Assembly (NCBI GenBank): GCA_963765285.1
Contig: CAVXVR010000008.1
Location: forward strand, 351,147-415,146
Length of the DNA: 64,000 nt
DNA from: CAVWZH01 sp963765285
GTDB lineage: Bacteria > Acidobacteriota > Terriglobia > Terriglobales > Acidobacteriaceae
Direction of reading: 5' to 3'
Made by a program: the position numbers and the translations under genes. The notes beneath the pieces were generated by a model. That model did not search any database. It saw only the letters and a program-made list of their open reading frames with translations, and was not told the origin of the DNA. Of this stretch, positions 27,538 through 36,806 are shown piece after piece (the stretch's first letter is position 1; every line of letters starts with the position of its first letter).

Positions 27538-28596
27538 TTAAGGACGTATGTTCTGCGAGAACTCCTTGGGAATGACGATGCCCAGTTGCGCCGCGTTCGC
27601 CGCGGCTGACGCCGATTTCCTCGACCGCCACTTCCTCGCAGCGGAAGGTCCTTCGGATTCGCGCCCAGCAGAACCTGGCCTGCCAGCTTTCCGGAGGCTA
27701 CTCCCGCGGATCGTAGACTGATGCCGAGGCACGCCAGGCCGCCGCGAGGCAGGTCGGAGCATTCGTCGGTGATCAGCGGCAGGCGCGCATCCTTCGCGCC
27801 TTTGACGGCGCCTTCATACCCCTCGACTGCGGTGTTGTCTCCGGGTATCCAGATCGCCTGGATGTCGCGCCCAGCCAGAATTTGCACCGCCTGCAGAACC
27901 TCATTCGAGCCGGCGATAGCGACCTCCTCGAGCCTCACGCCGCGGGCTCGATATATCTCGCGGGCCACCGAAAGTTCCTTCACCGAATTGGCTTCGGCGG
28001 GGTTATGCATGAGTTCCGACCGCGCGCAGTCCCGGAATCAGCTTCTGCATCATGTCCAGAGTCTGGGTCACCGGCGGAAAACTGCCCACGCCAGTGACGA
28101 ATGGCAAGTGCTCGGTGTGGGTTTTGCCCGCGCCCGCCACAATCGGATCGGTCACACAGGTAAAAACCACCGGCTTGTGCTTCACCTGGTTGCACGCCCC
28201 CGAGAGGCACGGAGTGCTGATGGTCATGATGAGATCGACGTCGGAATTGTCGTAGTTCTGCAGAATGGCGGGAATGTTGATCATTTCGCCCTGAGCATCC
28301 ACGCGGCGAACATCCAGATTTCTTCCTTCCTCGAGGCCGCTGGCTCTCAATCCATCGAGCAGGCCTTCGACGCACATATCGGTGCCGACGTCACGGGCGA
28401 AGTACACGATCGCAGCTTTGAAGGTTCTGGAGTTCATGCCCGCCTCGGCGCGGGCCTTCGACGAGGCTGCGGCAGCCGTTTTGCGATGGCCCAGATCGGA
28501 TAGCAACAATATTGCTGAAAAGAGCGCGATCAGCCCCAGTCCCAGGGCCAACCTTTTCAGCGCGGCCCACAGGGCTGTTTGTTTGAAGAAGGGCAT
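27538..28596 (-). pseudogene. ABC transporter substrate-binding protein (ABC_sub_bind family, frameshifted)
   Basis: The N-terminal transmembrane anchor LALGLGLIALFSAILLLSDL is followed by a two-lobed binding protein: KAAIVYFARDVGTDMCVEGL, DVDLIMTISTPCLSGACNQV, KPVVFTCVTDPIVAGAGK, LMHNPAEANSVKEL, IQAIWIPGDNTAVEGYEGAV and a C-terminal GIVIPKEFSQNIRP. Three single-base insertions (near 28018, 27642 and 27607) break the frame. This matches the PF04392 type, whose members bind aromatic amino acids or other small ligands. The ligand here is unknown. It is the first of four tightly packed genes. Confidence 0.82.
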
Positions 28597-28685
28597 AGGG
28601 CTTGCAGCGAGGTCGTAAGCGAGGCGCCATTATACCCGGGGGCCTGGAGCGCACGGGGGAGAGTGAGCCGAGCGCCGCTGACGTC

Positions 28686-29609
28686 CTATCCCCGGTTCCG
28701 CCGCGCCACCCACATCGTCTGCTCGCGCGAGATGGCATTCTCCGCCTCGGCCACAAATGCGGAGAACGCGTTCTCCTCCGAAATTCGCGACGCCTCTTCC
28801 TCGATGAATCCCAACTCCAGCGCCGCCGCGGCATAGGACTGCGCCAGTTCCTCATGCTGCCGCACCTGCAGCCAGGCCACCAGCGCGCTGGCCACAGCAG
28901 AAAAAACTCCGGTCAGGTTCCACGCCGATCCGGGCTGCGAGATCATGAACACGGTCGACGCCAACGCCAGCGCCTGACTGACCAGAATGAGCACGAAATA
29001 CCAGCTCTCCGCCCGCTGACTCTTTCGCGCCTTTGCGCCATACCATTTGCGCTGGTCGGCAAGGCGGTCGGAAATGTAGATTGCCTTCCGCTGATCGAGC
29101 GTCGCCGCCCGCACTTCCCGCATGCGCGGCGAGATTTGCGGCTTATCGCTGAAATCGCTGCCGAACCCGACCGCCAGGCGGTCATCCTTGATCAACGCTT
29201 TCAGGTCCGAAACGAAACGCGCGTCGACCTCAGCTGCCGGCAGGGCGATGGAATACGGCTCCGCGCCGGTCATGTAGCGCCAGGCCATGCTCTTTGCCGA
29301 TTCGGCCACTGCCCGGCCGCCATACCACAATTTTTCCGGCTTCAGCGCCTGGCGTATCGCGGTTAGCAAAAAGCTGAGCGCCACGCACGCCGTGCTGACG
29401 AAGGCCAAAGCCGTTTTCTCGTTCGACGAGGGAAACGCGCTCGAAACCGCTCCAGCCGCCGCTCCGCCCACGAGCAAAGCCAGCACCGATCCAGTGAGAT
29501 ATAAGTGGCGCTTCTGGATGAACAACGAGGCGCGGTCCGCGGACTGGAACAGCGCGGGGAAATCGTCGGCCGTAACGTGTTGTTGGTTTTGATCGCGAGT
29601 CTCTGGCAT
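28686..29609 (-). CDS. SLATT/DUF4231-like four-helix membrane protein
   Basis: 307 residues in two similar halves. Each half has a helix rich in charged residues and then a transmembrane hairpin: YLTGSVLALLVGGAAAGAVS with LAFVSTACVALSFLLTAI, and ESWYFVLILVSQALALASTV with GVFSAVASALVAWLQVRQHE. DRLADQRKWYGAKARKSQR before the second hairpin is typical of SLATT (SMODS/SLOG-associating 2TM) domains, predicted pore-forming effectors in nucleotide-signalling conflict systems (established proposal for the family). No CD-NTase or SLOG gene is visible. It lies 89 nt upstream of the substrate-binding protein on the same strand. Confidence 0.65.
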   Translation of the reverse strand: MPETRDQNQQHVTADDFPALFQSADRASLFIQKRHLYLTGSVLALLVGGAAAGAVSSAFPSSNEKTALAFVSTACVALSFLLTAIRQALKPEKLWYGGRAVAESAKSMAWRYMTGAEPYSIALPAAEVDARFVSDLKALIKDDRLAVGFGSDFSDKPQISPRMREVRAATLDQRKAIYISDRLADQRKWYGAKARKSQRAESWYFVLILVSQALALASTVFMISQPGSAWNLTGVFSAVASALVAWLQVRQHEELAQSYAAAALELGFIEEEASRISEENAFSAFVAEAENAISREQTMWVARRNRG

Positions 29610-29966
29610 GGATGTGCCCGGCCAGCGGGCAGTTTTCAGCGAGGTATGGATATTACTTTAAGCGAAAACTGGCAAGAGAAAAGTGCAAGGGGAATGGTGG
29701 ACGCCTATCGGGAGCTGCGGACTTCGATTCGCAGGCAGGCCGCGGGTGCGCTCCACTCTCGGATTACGGAGAAGAGCATGGCGGCGGCAAAAAGCGTAAA
29801 GACTAAGACTCGGTTCTGCACGGTGCTTGATTATACCAAGCGTAGCCCCGCGCCCTCCGCGGCGTTTTTCTGCGCTCTCTGCATTTAAGATTTTGGACTA
29901 GGAGCTTTTAACCGCAGAGTTGCAGGAAACCCCGCAGAGTTCGCCGAGACGAACAATCGTCCCGGC
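29610..29966. other. Intergenic region with no convincing gene
   Basis: An 81-codon plus-strand frame from ATG 29645 exists. Its second half, however, is made of intergenic repeat-like sequence (CCGCGGCGTTTTTCTGCG and the AACCGCAGAG ... CGCAGAGTTC repeat). It has no Shine-Dalgarno sequence and no recognisable domain. I see nothing else here. Confidence 0.4.
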
Positions 29967-29972
29967 TACAAT
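29967..29972 (+). promoter_or_regulatory. Start-proximal -10 box (TACAAT) of the acetyltransferase gene
   Basis: TACAAT followed by exactly 6 nt and the GTG at 29979. Confidence 0.5.
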
Positions 29973-29978
29973 CAGCAG

Positions 29979-30440
29979 GTGGAATTCTCTCTGCGCGACG
30001 CGCGCCGCGAAGACTTCGAGACCCTGTGGGCCATCGACCAGCGATGCTTTCCGCCCGGGATCTCCTATAGCCGCCTCGAACTTCAGGCCTACATGAGCCG
30101 GCAGCGTTCGTTCACTCTCGTCGCCGAATCGCCCTCACCCGATAAAGCCGCGACCCTGGGTTTCATCGTGGCAGAGTCCAACAGCCGCGGCGTCGGCCAC
30201 GTCATCACCATCGATGTTCTTCCCCAGGGCCGCCGTTCCGGAATCGGCTCCCACCTTCTTACTGCAGCCGAGACCCGGCTGCGTACCGACAAGTGCCACG
30301 CCGTCATGTTAGAGGTAGCCGTCAACAACCTCTCAGCCATCGCCTTCTACAAACGCCATCACTACGACGTGCTCAAGACCATCCCTCACTACTACACGGA
30401 CGGCGTGGATGCCCTGGTTTTGGGCAAGCGTCTGGCGTAA
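29979..30440 (+). CDS. GNAT-family N-acetyltransferase (RimI-like)
   Basis: 153 residues, one GNAT domain. It starts with RDARREDFETLWAIDQRCFP. The acetyl-CoA binding segment is ITIDVLPQGRRSGIGSHLL (the V-x-P-x-x-R-x-x-G-I-G motif A). VMLEVAVNNLSAIAFYKRHHY is motif B with the YKR typical of RimI-type enzymes. It acetylates an N-terminal or small-molecule amine; the target is not deducible. The start is GTG placed 6 nt after a TACAAT box. It is upstream of, but in a separate frame and unit from, the kinase gene at 30.5 kb. Confidence 0.88.
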   Translation: MEFSLRDARREDFETLWAIDQRCFPPGISYSRLELQAYMSRQRSFTLVAESPSPDKAATLGFIVAESNSRGVGHVITIDVLPQGRRSGIGSHLLTAAETRLRTDKCHAVMLEVAVNNLSAIAFYKRHHYDVLKTIPHYYTDGVDALVLGKRLA

Positions 30441-30486
30441 CGGATATCGGGTCTCCGAAGCCGCCGCTCGACCATCAACAATCGGT

Positions 30487-30492
30487 TATAAT
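30487..30492 (+). promoter_or_regulatory. -10 box (TATAAT) upstream of the second kinase gene
   Basis: Perfect TATAAT. An ATG lies 9 nt downstream at 30502 but is out of frame with the kinase, which can be read from TTG 30534. Either the true start is the TTG or another indel hides the link. Confidence 0.5.
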
Positions 30493-30533
30493 CCGCGCTC
30501 GATGACCCTGGTCGAACTGCTGCGAGCCGACCC

Positions 30534-33120
30534 TTGTTAACCGCAGGCGCAAAAGTCGGACCCTATGAAATCCAGGCGCAAGTGGGCGCTGGAGGCATGG
30601 GAGAGGTTTATCGCGCCCGCGACCACCGCCTGGGACGCGACGTTGCCGTCAAAGTTCTTCCCGCCGGGTTTTCGTCTGATCCCGACCGCTTGCGCCGCTT
30701 CGAGCAGGAAGCTCGCTCGGCGGCCGCTCTGAATCATCCCAACATCGTCCACATTTACGACGTGGGAACGCACGAGGGCGCGCCCTATCTGGTGACCGAG
30801 CTGCTCGAAGGCGAAACCCTGCGCCAGCGAATTCAGGCAGGAGCACTGTCCGCGCGAAAAGCCACCGATATTGCGTTACAGGTCACGCGCGGATTGGCCG
30901 CGGCCCACGATAAGGGAATCGTGCATCGTGACCTGAAGCCGGAGAACATTTTTCTTACCAAAGATGGGCGGGCGAAGATTCTCGATTTCGGCCTGGCCAA
31001 GCTGACTCATCCTGAAGATTCCCCGCGCCCATGGCGATGCCGCCACGGTCGCCTCGCGCACCGAGCCTGGAATGGTCATGGGTACCGCGGGCTATATGTC
31101 CCCCGAGCAGGTGCGTGGCCGAGCCGCCGATGCCCGCTCTGACATTTTCAGCCTGGGAGCAATTCTGTACGAGATGGTTTCCGGCACCCGTGCTTTCCGC
31201 GGCGAGAGTCCGGCGGACACCATGAGCGCAATTCTTAAAGAGGAACCACCGGCCCTCGCCCAGAGCACGCAGAGTATTCCTCCCGGGCTGCAACGCATCG
31301 TGGAACATAGCCTGGAGAAGGATCCGGCTGACCGTTTCCAGTCGGCCCGCGATCTGGCGTTTGCGTTGGAAGCACTTTCCGGCGCCTCAGGCGCGAGCAC
31401 AGCGGTCCCAGCCGTTGCGGGGACTGGCGTGCGCCCGCGCTATCAAACGACCCTGGCGGCTTTCGTGCTTGGCGCATTGCTCGCGGGAGCCGCAGCCCTG
31501 TTGTTAGGCGGCCACGTTTTCAGCGGCCCGTCAGTTCCTCCGCAATTTCACGAACTCACATTCCGCCGCGGATTCGTGAGCGCGGCGCGATTCGCTCCCG
31601 ACGGCAAGAGCATTGTGTACAGCGCTGCCTGGGACGGCAAGCCTTCCGAGTTGTTTCTGGGACAACCGGGAAGCACGGAATCGCTGACGCTCGGCTTGGC
31701 TGATGCCGATCTGTTGTCAATTTCTTCCACGGGCGCGTTGGCCGTCCGTATGGCCCCGCGCATGTCTTCGGCATACGCCAGCACGGGTACGATGGCGCAG
31801 GTAGCGCTTACCGGTGGCGCGCCTCGGGTGCTTCTGGAAAACGTGCGCTGGGCCGACTGGAGCCCGGACGGAAAAGGCCTCGCCGTGGTGCGCGATGCCG
31901 GCGGCAAAAGCCGGTTGGAATACCCCGTCGGCCATGCGCTGTATGAAACTGGCGGCTGGATCGGCAATCCCCGCTTTTCTCCGGATGGCCGCTCTATCGC
32001 TTTCGTCGATCACCCCACCCGGGCCGGGGATCTCGGTTCCATCGCAGTGGTGGATCTTGCCGGCCACATGAAAACCCTGGTCACGTTTTTCGACAGCGCG
32101 CAGGGTCTAGCGTGGTCGCCGGATGGGAATGAAGTCTGGTTCACCGGAGTTCGCGAAGGCGCATTGCGGTCCCTAAATGCCGTCTCCCTCTCGGGGAAGG
32201 AACGCCTGCTTGCACGGGTTCCGGGAATTCTCACCTTGCGCGATGTCGCCCGCGACGGGCGCGTCCTGCTTACCATGGAAAACTGGCGCCTCGGCATCAT
32301 CGCGCTGTTCCCCGGTTCGCCGCATGAGCAGGATGTTTCCTGGATGGACTTCTCTGCGGTGCGCGACCTTACTCCCGATGGCAAGCTCCTGCTGTTTGAT
32401 GAGTCCGGCGAGGCGGGCGGAAGCGACGGCGCGATTTTCCTGCGCCGGACAGACGGTTCGCTCCCGGTCCGCCTTTCAGATGGCATTTCTCTTTCTTTTT
32501 CTCCGGATGGCAAGTGGATTTTGGCGGCACGTCCGTCCGACCGCAAACATCCCATGCTCGTGCCCACGGGCGTGGGCGAAGTCAAGCCGCTTCCGGTTTT
32601 AGCGATTGCGTTCGACTGGGCCAACTGGCTGCCCGACGGCAAGCACTTTCTCTTCTCCGGCAGTAAGCCCGGCGAAGGCCGGCGCGTCTATCGCGAAAGC
32701 GTCGAAGGAGGCGAGCTTCGCCCCATTACTCCGGAGGGATTGGATCCAGCCTACTATTCGCGGTCCGTTTCGCCCGATGGCAAATGGGTCCTGGCATTGG
32801 ACGCCGAGGACAGGTCATTTGTTTGCTCAGTCGATGCCGCGTCCTGCAAGCCGATTCCCGGACTCGAAGCCGGCGAAATTGCCTTTGGATGGACGGGGGA
32901 TGGCCGCGCAGCTTATATCTACCGCCCGGCGGTGCCCGCGAAAGTGTTTGAAGTTGATCTGGCCTCCGGCCAGCGGAAGATGTGGCGCGAACTCAACCCT
33001 CCTGACCCTGTCGGGGTGAACTTTCTGCGAGCACCACATATTTCAGCCGACGGAAAATCGTACGCCTATAACTACAACCGGGTTCTCTCTGAACTCTTTC
33101 TCGTCGAAGGGTTGAAGTGA
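30534..33120 (+). pseudogene. Ser/Thr protein kinase with C-terminal beta-propeller (one frameshift)
   Basis: The kinase domain is at residues 1-260: GAGGMGEVYRARDHRLGRDV, AVKVLP, HRDLKPENI, DFGLAKL, then GTAGYMSPEQ. A single inserted C near 31027 shifts the frame just after HPEDSP; without it the protein is one chain of about 860 residues. A transmembrane helix (TTLAAFVLGALLAGAAALLL) separates the cytoplasmic kinase from a WD40/TolB-like propeller with repeated blades (SPDGKGLAVVRD, FSPDGRSIAFVD, SPDGNEVWFTG). Such kinases are presumed envelope-linked sensors. The stop overlaps the pheA start by 4 nt (GTGA). Confidence 0.85.
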
Positions 33121-33923
33121 AGATCGCGATCCAGGGCGAAGCTGGTTCGTTCAGCCATGAAGCGGCTAAGCGCATGGTGCCGGGCTGCGCCGTTGTGTCC
33201 TGTGCCCGGTCGGCGGAAGTATTTGACCGCGTCGAGCGCGGTTCAGTAGCCACCGCGGTGGTTCCCATTGAAAATTCGCTAGCCGGTTCTGTCGCGGAAC
33301 ACTTCGACCTGCTGCTGGCCCGCAAGGTTTTTATTCAGCGCGAATTCCGCCTGCGGATTGTTCACAACATCATCGCCGCACCCGGCGTAAAGCTGAGCGA
33401 CCTGCGCCACGCTTACTCGCATCCGGTCGCGCTCGACCAATGCCGCGACTTTTTTCGCCACCATCCCAAAATCGAACCCGTTCCGTTTTACGACACCGCG
33501 GGTAGCGTAAAACACGTGATCGAGCACAATCTGCGAGACACCGCCGGCATCGCCGGAAGCCAGGCAGCCAAAGAATATGGCGGCCGCATTCTGGCCTCGG
33601 GCATTGAAGACGACAAACGCAACTTCACCCGCTTCTTTTTGATTCGCAAGTCACGCCGTATTCTTCCCGGTGCCGCGAAGACGTCCGTGGCCTTCAGCGT
33701 GAAGAACATCCCCGGGGCGCTGTTCAAGGCTCTGAGCGTGTTTGCCCTGCGTGATATCAGCCTGAGTAAGATTGAATCGCGCCCCTTGCGCGGAAAACCC
33801 TGGGAGTACATTTTCTACGTCGATTTTCTGCGCGGCGATGACCAGGCGGCCCGTAACGCGCTGCACCATCTCGGTGAAATCACCGACCTGGTTAAGGTGC
33901 TGGGCATTTATCCCCCGGCTTAA
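33117..33923 (+). CDS. pheA: Prephenate dehydratase
   Basis: 268 residues, the monofunctional form without a chorismate mutase domain. The catalytic domain begins IAIQGEAGSFSHEAA and contains VPIENSLAGSVAEHFDLL, HPVALDQCRDF and the NFTRFFLI motif with the conserved TRF. The C-terminal ACT domain carries GALFKALSVFALRDISLSKI and the phenylalanine-binding ESRP motif, so feedback inhibition by Phe is expected. It converts prephenate to phenylpyruvate in phenylalanine synthesis. The start is GTG, overlapping the stop of the kinase gene, an unusual partner for this enzyme. Confidence 0.95.
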   Translation: MKIAIQGEAGSFSHEAAKRMVPGCAVVSCARSAEVFDRVERGSVATAVVPIENSLAGSVAEHFDLLLARKVFIQREFRLRIVHNIIAAPGVKLSDLRHAYSHPVALDQCRDFFRHHPKIEPVPFYDTAGSVKHVIEHNLRDTAGIAGSQAAKEYGGRILASGIEDDKRNFTRFFLIRKSRRILPGAAKTSVAFSVKNIPGALFKALSVFALRDISLSKIESRPLRGKPWEYIFYVDFLRGDDQAARNALHHLGEITDLVKVLGIYPPA

Positions 33924-34121
33924 GCGGAGGGAATCGACGTAACGAAGACGCAACACAGGCTTTAGTGCCTTTAGGCACGGTCGTTACCCGGTCTTTGGTT
34001 TGGTGCCAAGCCTTCCCTTCGGGTTTAGAATCCAATGGTTTTCAGGAGATTGCAGGTAGCCTGCATCCTTCTGGGCCCCAGCGTCATCAAAACTTGAGCA
34101 CAAGTCACTCAAGGTGAACTC

Positions 34122-36566
34122 ATGACAGAGAAACCACGCTCTTCCAACCCGAAAGAGCCAGAAGAAAGCGTCGCCCCTGTGCGGGATGACCGTCCTCTTC
34201 CTATTTTGCCCGTACGCGATACGGTTCTGTTTCCCCACGCCGTTTTGCCGTTGACGGTGGGACGCGAAAGCTCCGTCCAGTTGATCAACTCGCTGGGCGA
34301 AGACAAAACCATCGTAGTCGTCGCGCAGCGCGAAGCCCGCGTCGACGCGCCTCAAGCCAGCGACCTTTATACGGTCGGTACTTTGGCGGTGGTCCACAAA
34401 GTGGTCAAGATGCCCAACCAGAGCCTGTTCGTCTTTGCTGAAGGCCTGGAGCGGGTGCGGCTGAAGGATTTTGTTCAACTTACGCCCTTCATGCGTGGCA
34501 CTGTCGAACCGGTGCCCGAATCCATTCCCCCGCAGAGTTCGGAAGTCGAAGCCTTGCAGCGCAACGTGCTCACGCTTTTCCAACAGATTGTTTCCGGATC
34601 GCCCACGCTGTCAGACGAACTCTCGACCGTGGCCATGAATATCGAAGAGCCCGGCCGGCTGGTGGATTTCGTCGCCTCGTCGATGCCGCAACTCTCCACC
34701 TCCGACAAGCAGGAGACGCTGGAGACGACCGACGTCCGGGTGCGGTTAGAAAAAATCAATCAGCACCTGGCCAAAGAGCTGGAAGTCCAGCAACTGCGCA
34801 ACAAGATTCAGTCTGAAGTGCAGGACCGGGTGCAGCAGACGCAGCGCGAGTATTACCTGCGCGAGCAGATGAAGGCCATCCAGAAGGAACTGGGCGAGCA
34901 GGACGAAGGCGCGCGCGACACCGACGAACTCCGCCAGAAGATCGAAGCCGCCGGCATGCCCGACGAAGTGAAGAAAGAGGCCTTGAAAGAACTGGGCCGT
35001 CTCGCACGCATGTCGCCGATGGCTGCGGACTATTCTGTCACTCGCAACTACGTCGAGTGGCTGGCCGTACTGCCCTGGACCAAGACTTCCGGCCAGGAAA
35101 TCGAGATTCCCAAGGCCAAAGAGATCCTGGATACGGACCACTACGATCTGAAGAAAGTTAAAGACCGCATTCTGGATTACTTGTCCGTGCGCCGGCTCAA
35201 GCCAGGCATGAAAGGCCCGATCTTGTGCTTCGTCGGACCTCCGGGCGTTGGCAAAACTTCGCTCGGCAAGTCGATTGCTCGCGCGCTGGGCCGCAAGTTT
35301 GTGCGCCTGTCGCTGGGGGGCGTGCACGATGAAGCGGAAATCCGCGGTCATCGCCGCACCTACATCGGAGCCTTGCCGGGACAAATCATCCAGGGCATTC
35401 GCCGCGCCGAGACCAAAGATCCGGTCTTTATGCTTGATGAAATCGACAAGGTCGGTCGCGATTTTCGCGGCGATCCCGCTTCGGCTTTGCTCGAAGCGCT
35501 CGATCCTGAGCAGAACTCCACCTTCCGCGACAACTATCTGGACGTGACCTTCGATCTTTCCAAGGTGCTGTTCATCACCACTGCGAACATGCTCGATCCC
35601 ATCGCCGAGCCGCTGCGCGACCGCATGGAGATCATCGAGCTGCAAGGCTACACCGAAGAAGAGAAGGTGCACATTGCCTTCCAGTATCTGATTCCGCGGC
35701 AGATCGACGAAAACGGAATCACCGCCGAGCAGATCGAGTTTCCCCAGGAATCGGTCGGCTATATCATTCGCCACTACACGCGGGAAGCAGGCGTGCGCAA
35801 TCTGGAGCGCAATATCGGCACCATTTGCCGCAAGCAGGCCCGCCGCATGGCTGAGGGACGCACCGATAAACTGGTGGTCACCAAGGAAATCGTCCAGGAA
35901 TTTCTGGGCGGCATCAAAGTCCGCAGCGAAGGCGAAATCGCGGAACGCACCAAGCGGGCTGGAGTGGTTGTCGGCCTGGCATGGACGCCTTCCGGCGGCG
36001 ACGTGCTCTTCATCGAAGCCAACAGCATGAAGGGCAAAGGCGGTTTTACCATGACCGGCCAGATTGGCCAGGTCATGCAGGAGTCGATGCAGGCGGCATT
36101 AACCTGGGTGCGCTCGAACGCCCGCTTGCTGGGAATCTCCGAAGATTTCTTCGCCGAGCATGACATTCACATCCATGTCCCGGCGGGCGCGATTCCGAAG
36201 GATGGCCCATCCGCCGGCATCACCATGGTGACGGCGCTGGTTTCGTTGCTCAAGGGGCATCCCGTGCGGCCGCTGACTGCGATGACCGGTGAGATCACCC
36301 TGAGCGGCGACGTTTTACCAATCGGCGGAGTCAAAGAAAAAGTCCTGGCGGCGAAACGCGCCGGCGTGCAACACGTAATTCTGCCCGCCGATAACAAGAC
36401 GAATCTGGAAGAAGACTTGACGCCGGAACAGCTGGAAAACGTCCACGTCCACTACGTGAAAACCATCGGCGAAGTTCTGGACCTTGTCCTGCCGACAACG
36501 CGGCTGGAACAGAAACAGGACGACGAAGTGCGGGAACGAGTGCTCCAGGCGGAATCCGTCTCGTAA
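34122..36566 (+). CDS. lon: ATP-dependent protease Lon
   Basis: 814 residues, full-length LonA. The N-terminal substrate-binding domain starts LPILPVRDTVLFPHAVLPL. A coiled-coil middle part (QREYYLREQMKAIQKELGEQ) leads to the AAA+ module, with Walker A GPPGVGKTS (K378) and Walker B PVFMLDEIDKVG. The protease domain has the Ser-Lys dyad S697 in KDGPSAGITM and K740 in GGVKEKVLAAK. It degrades misfolded and regulatory proteins in the cytosol. An AAGGTGA Shine-Dalgarno sequence sits 6 nt before the ATG. It is the only gene of its transcription unit as far as visible. Confidence 0.97.
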   Translation: MTEKPRSSNPKEPEESVAPVRDDRPLPILPVRDTVLFPHAVLPLTVGRESSVQLINSLGEDKTIVVVAQREARVDAPQASDLYTVGTLAVVHKVVKMPNQSLFVFAEGLERVRLKDFVQLTPFMRGTVEPVPESIPPQSSEVEALQRNVLTLFQQIVSGSPTLSDELSTVAMNIEEPGRLVDFVASSMPQLSTSDKQETLETTDVRVRLEKINQHLAKELEVQQLRNKIQSEVQDRVQQTQREYYLREQMKAIQKELGEQDEGARDTDELRQKIEAAGMPDEVKKEALKELGRLARMSPMAADYSVTRNYVEWLAVLPWTKTSGQEIEIPKAKEILDTDHYDLKKVKDRILDYLSVRRLKPGMKGPILCFVGPPGVGKTSLGKSIARALGRKFVRLSLGGVHDEAEIRGHRRTYIGALPGQIIQGIRRAETKDPVFMLDEIDKVGRDFRGDPASALLEALDPEQNSTFRDNYLDVTFDLSKVLFITTANMLDPIAEPLRDRMEIIELQGYTEEEKVHIAFQYLIPRQIDENGITAEQIEFPQESVGYIIRHYTREAGVRNLERNIGTICRKQARRMAEGRTDKLVVTKEIVQEFLGGIKVRSEGEIAERTKRAGVVVGLAWTPSGGDVLFIEANSMKGKGGFTMTGQIGQVMQESMQAALTWVRSNARLLGISEDFFAEHDIHIHVPAGAIPKDGPSAGITMVTALVSLLKGHPVRPLTAMTGEITLSGDVLPIGGVKEKVLAAKRAGVQHVILPADNKTNLEEDLTPEQLENVHVHYVKTIGEVLDLVLPTTRLEQKQDDEVRERVLQAESVS

Positions 36567-36770
36567 TAGGCACATTCACGTAGGCCTGGATGCCCCATCC
36601 GGGTCGCGAGCTTTTCGCTCACAGGGGCGGACGAGGCGTCCGCCCCCACGTAGTTCAGGACTATCTGAGACCTTACCCAATCGATTCGTTCCTCCCAGAG
36701 TTGCCTTCCTTTCAAAGCGAAGTGCAATAACAACTTATCCCGCCGTCGCGGGTTTAGGTATCATGAAATC

Positions 36771-36776
36771 TATAAT
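36771..36776 (+). promoter_or_regulatory. -10 box (TATAAT) of the FecR/DUF6600 gene
   Basis: Perfect TATAAT 30 nt before the ATG at 36807. Here a short leader with AAAGGA is present, so this is a conventional promoter rather than a leaderless one. Confidence 0.55.
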
Positions 36777-36806
36777 CGACCCGTGTGCACGAGAAAGGAT
36801 CAGGCC

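Noticed and set aside
29645..29888. 81-codon plus-strand frame between the SLATT-like and acetyltransferase genes
   Set aside because: Its second half is repeat-derived and there is no ribosome-binding site; kept only as a comment on the region.
33960..33980. GTGCC/GGCAC hairpin after pheA as a terminator
   Set aside because: The stem is only 5 bp and there is no T run after it.
34746..35774. 342-codon minus-strand frame inside lon
   Set aside because: Antisense shadow of a clearly coding lon gene; hydrophobic composition comes from reverse-complemented acidic/helical codons.
36624..36646. GGGGCGGAC/GTCCGCCCC hairpin after lon as a terminator
   Set aside because: No T run follows; similar GC-rich hairpins occur elsewhere between genes, so it is more likely a repeat.
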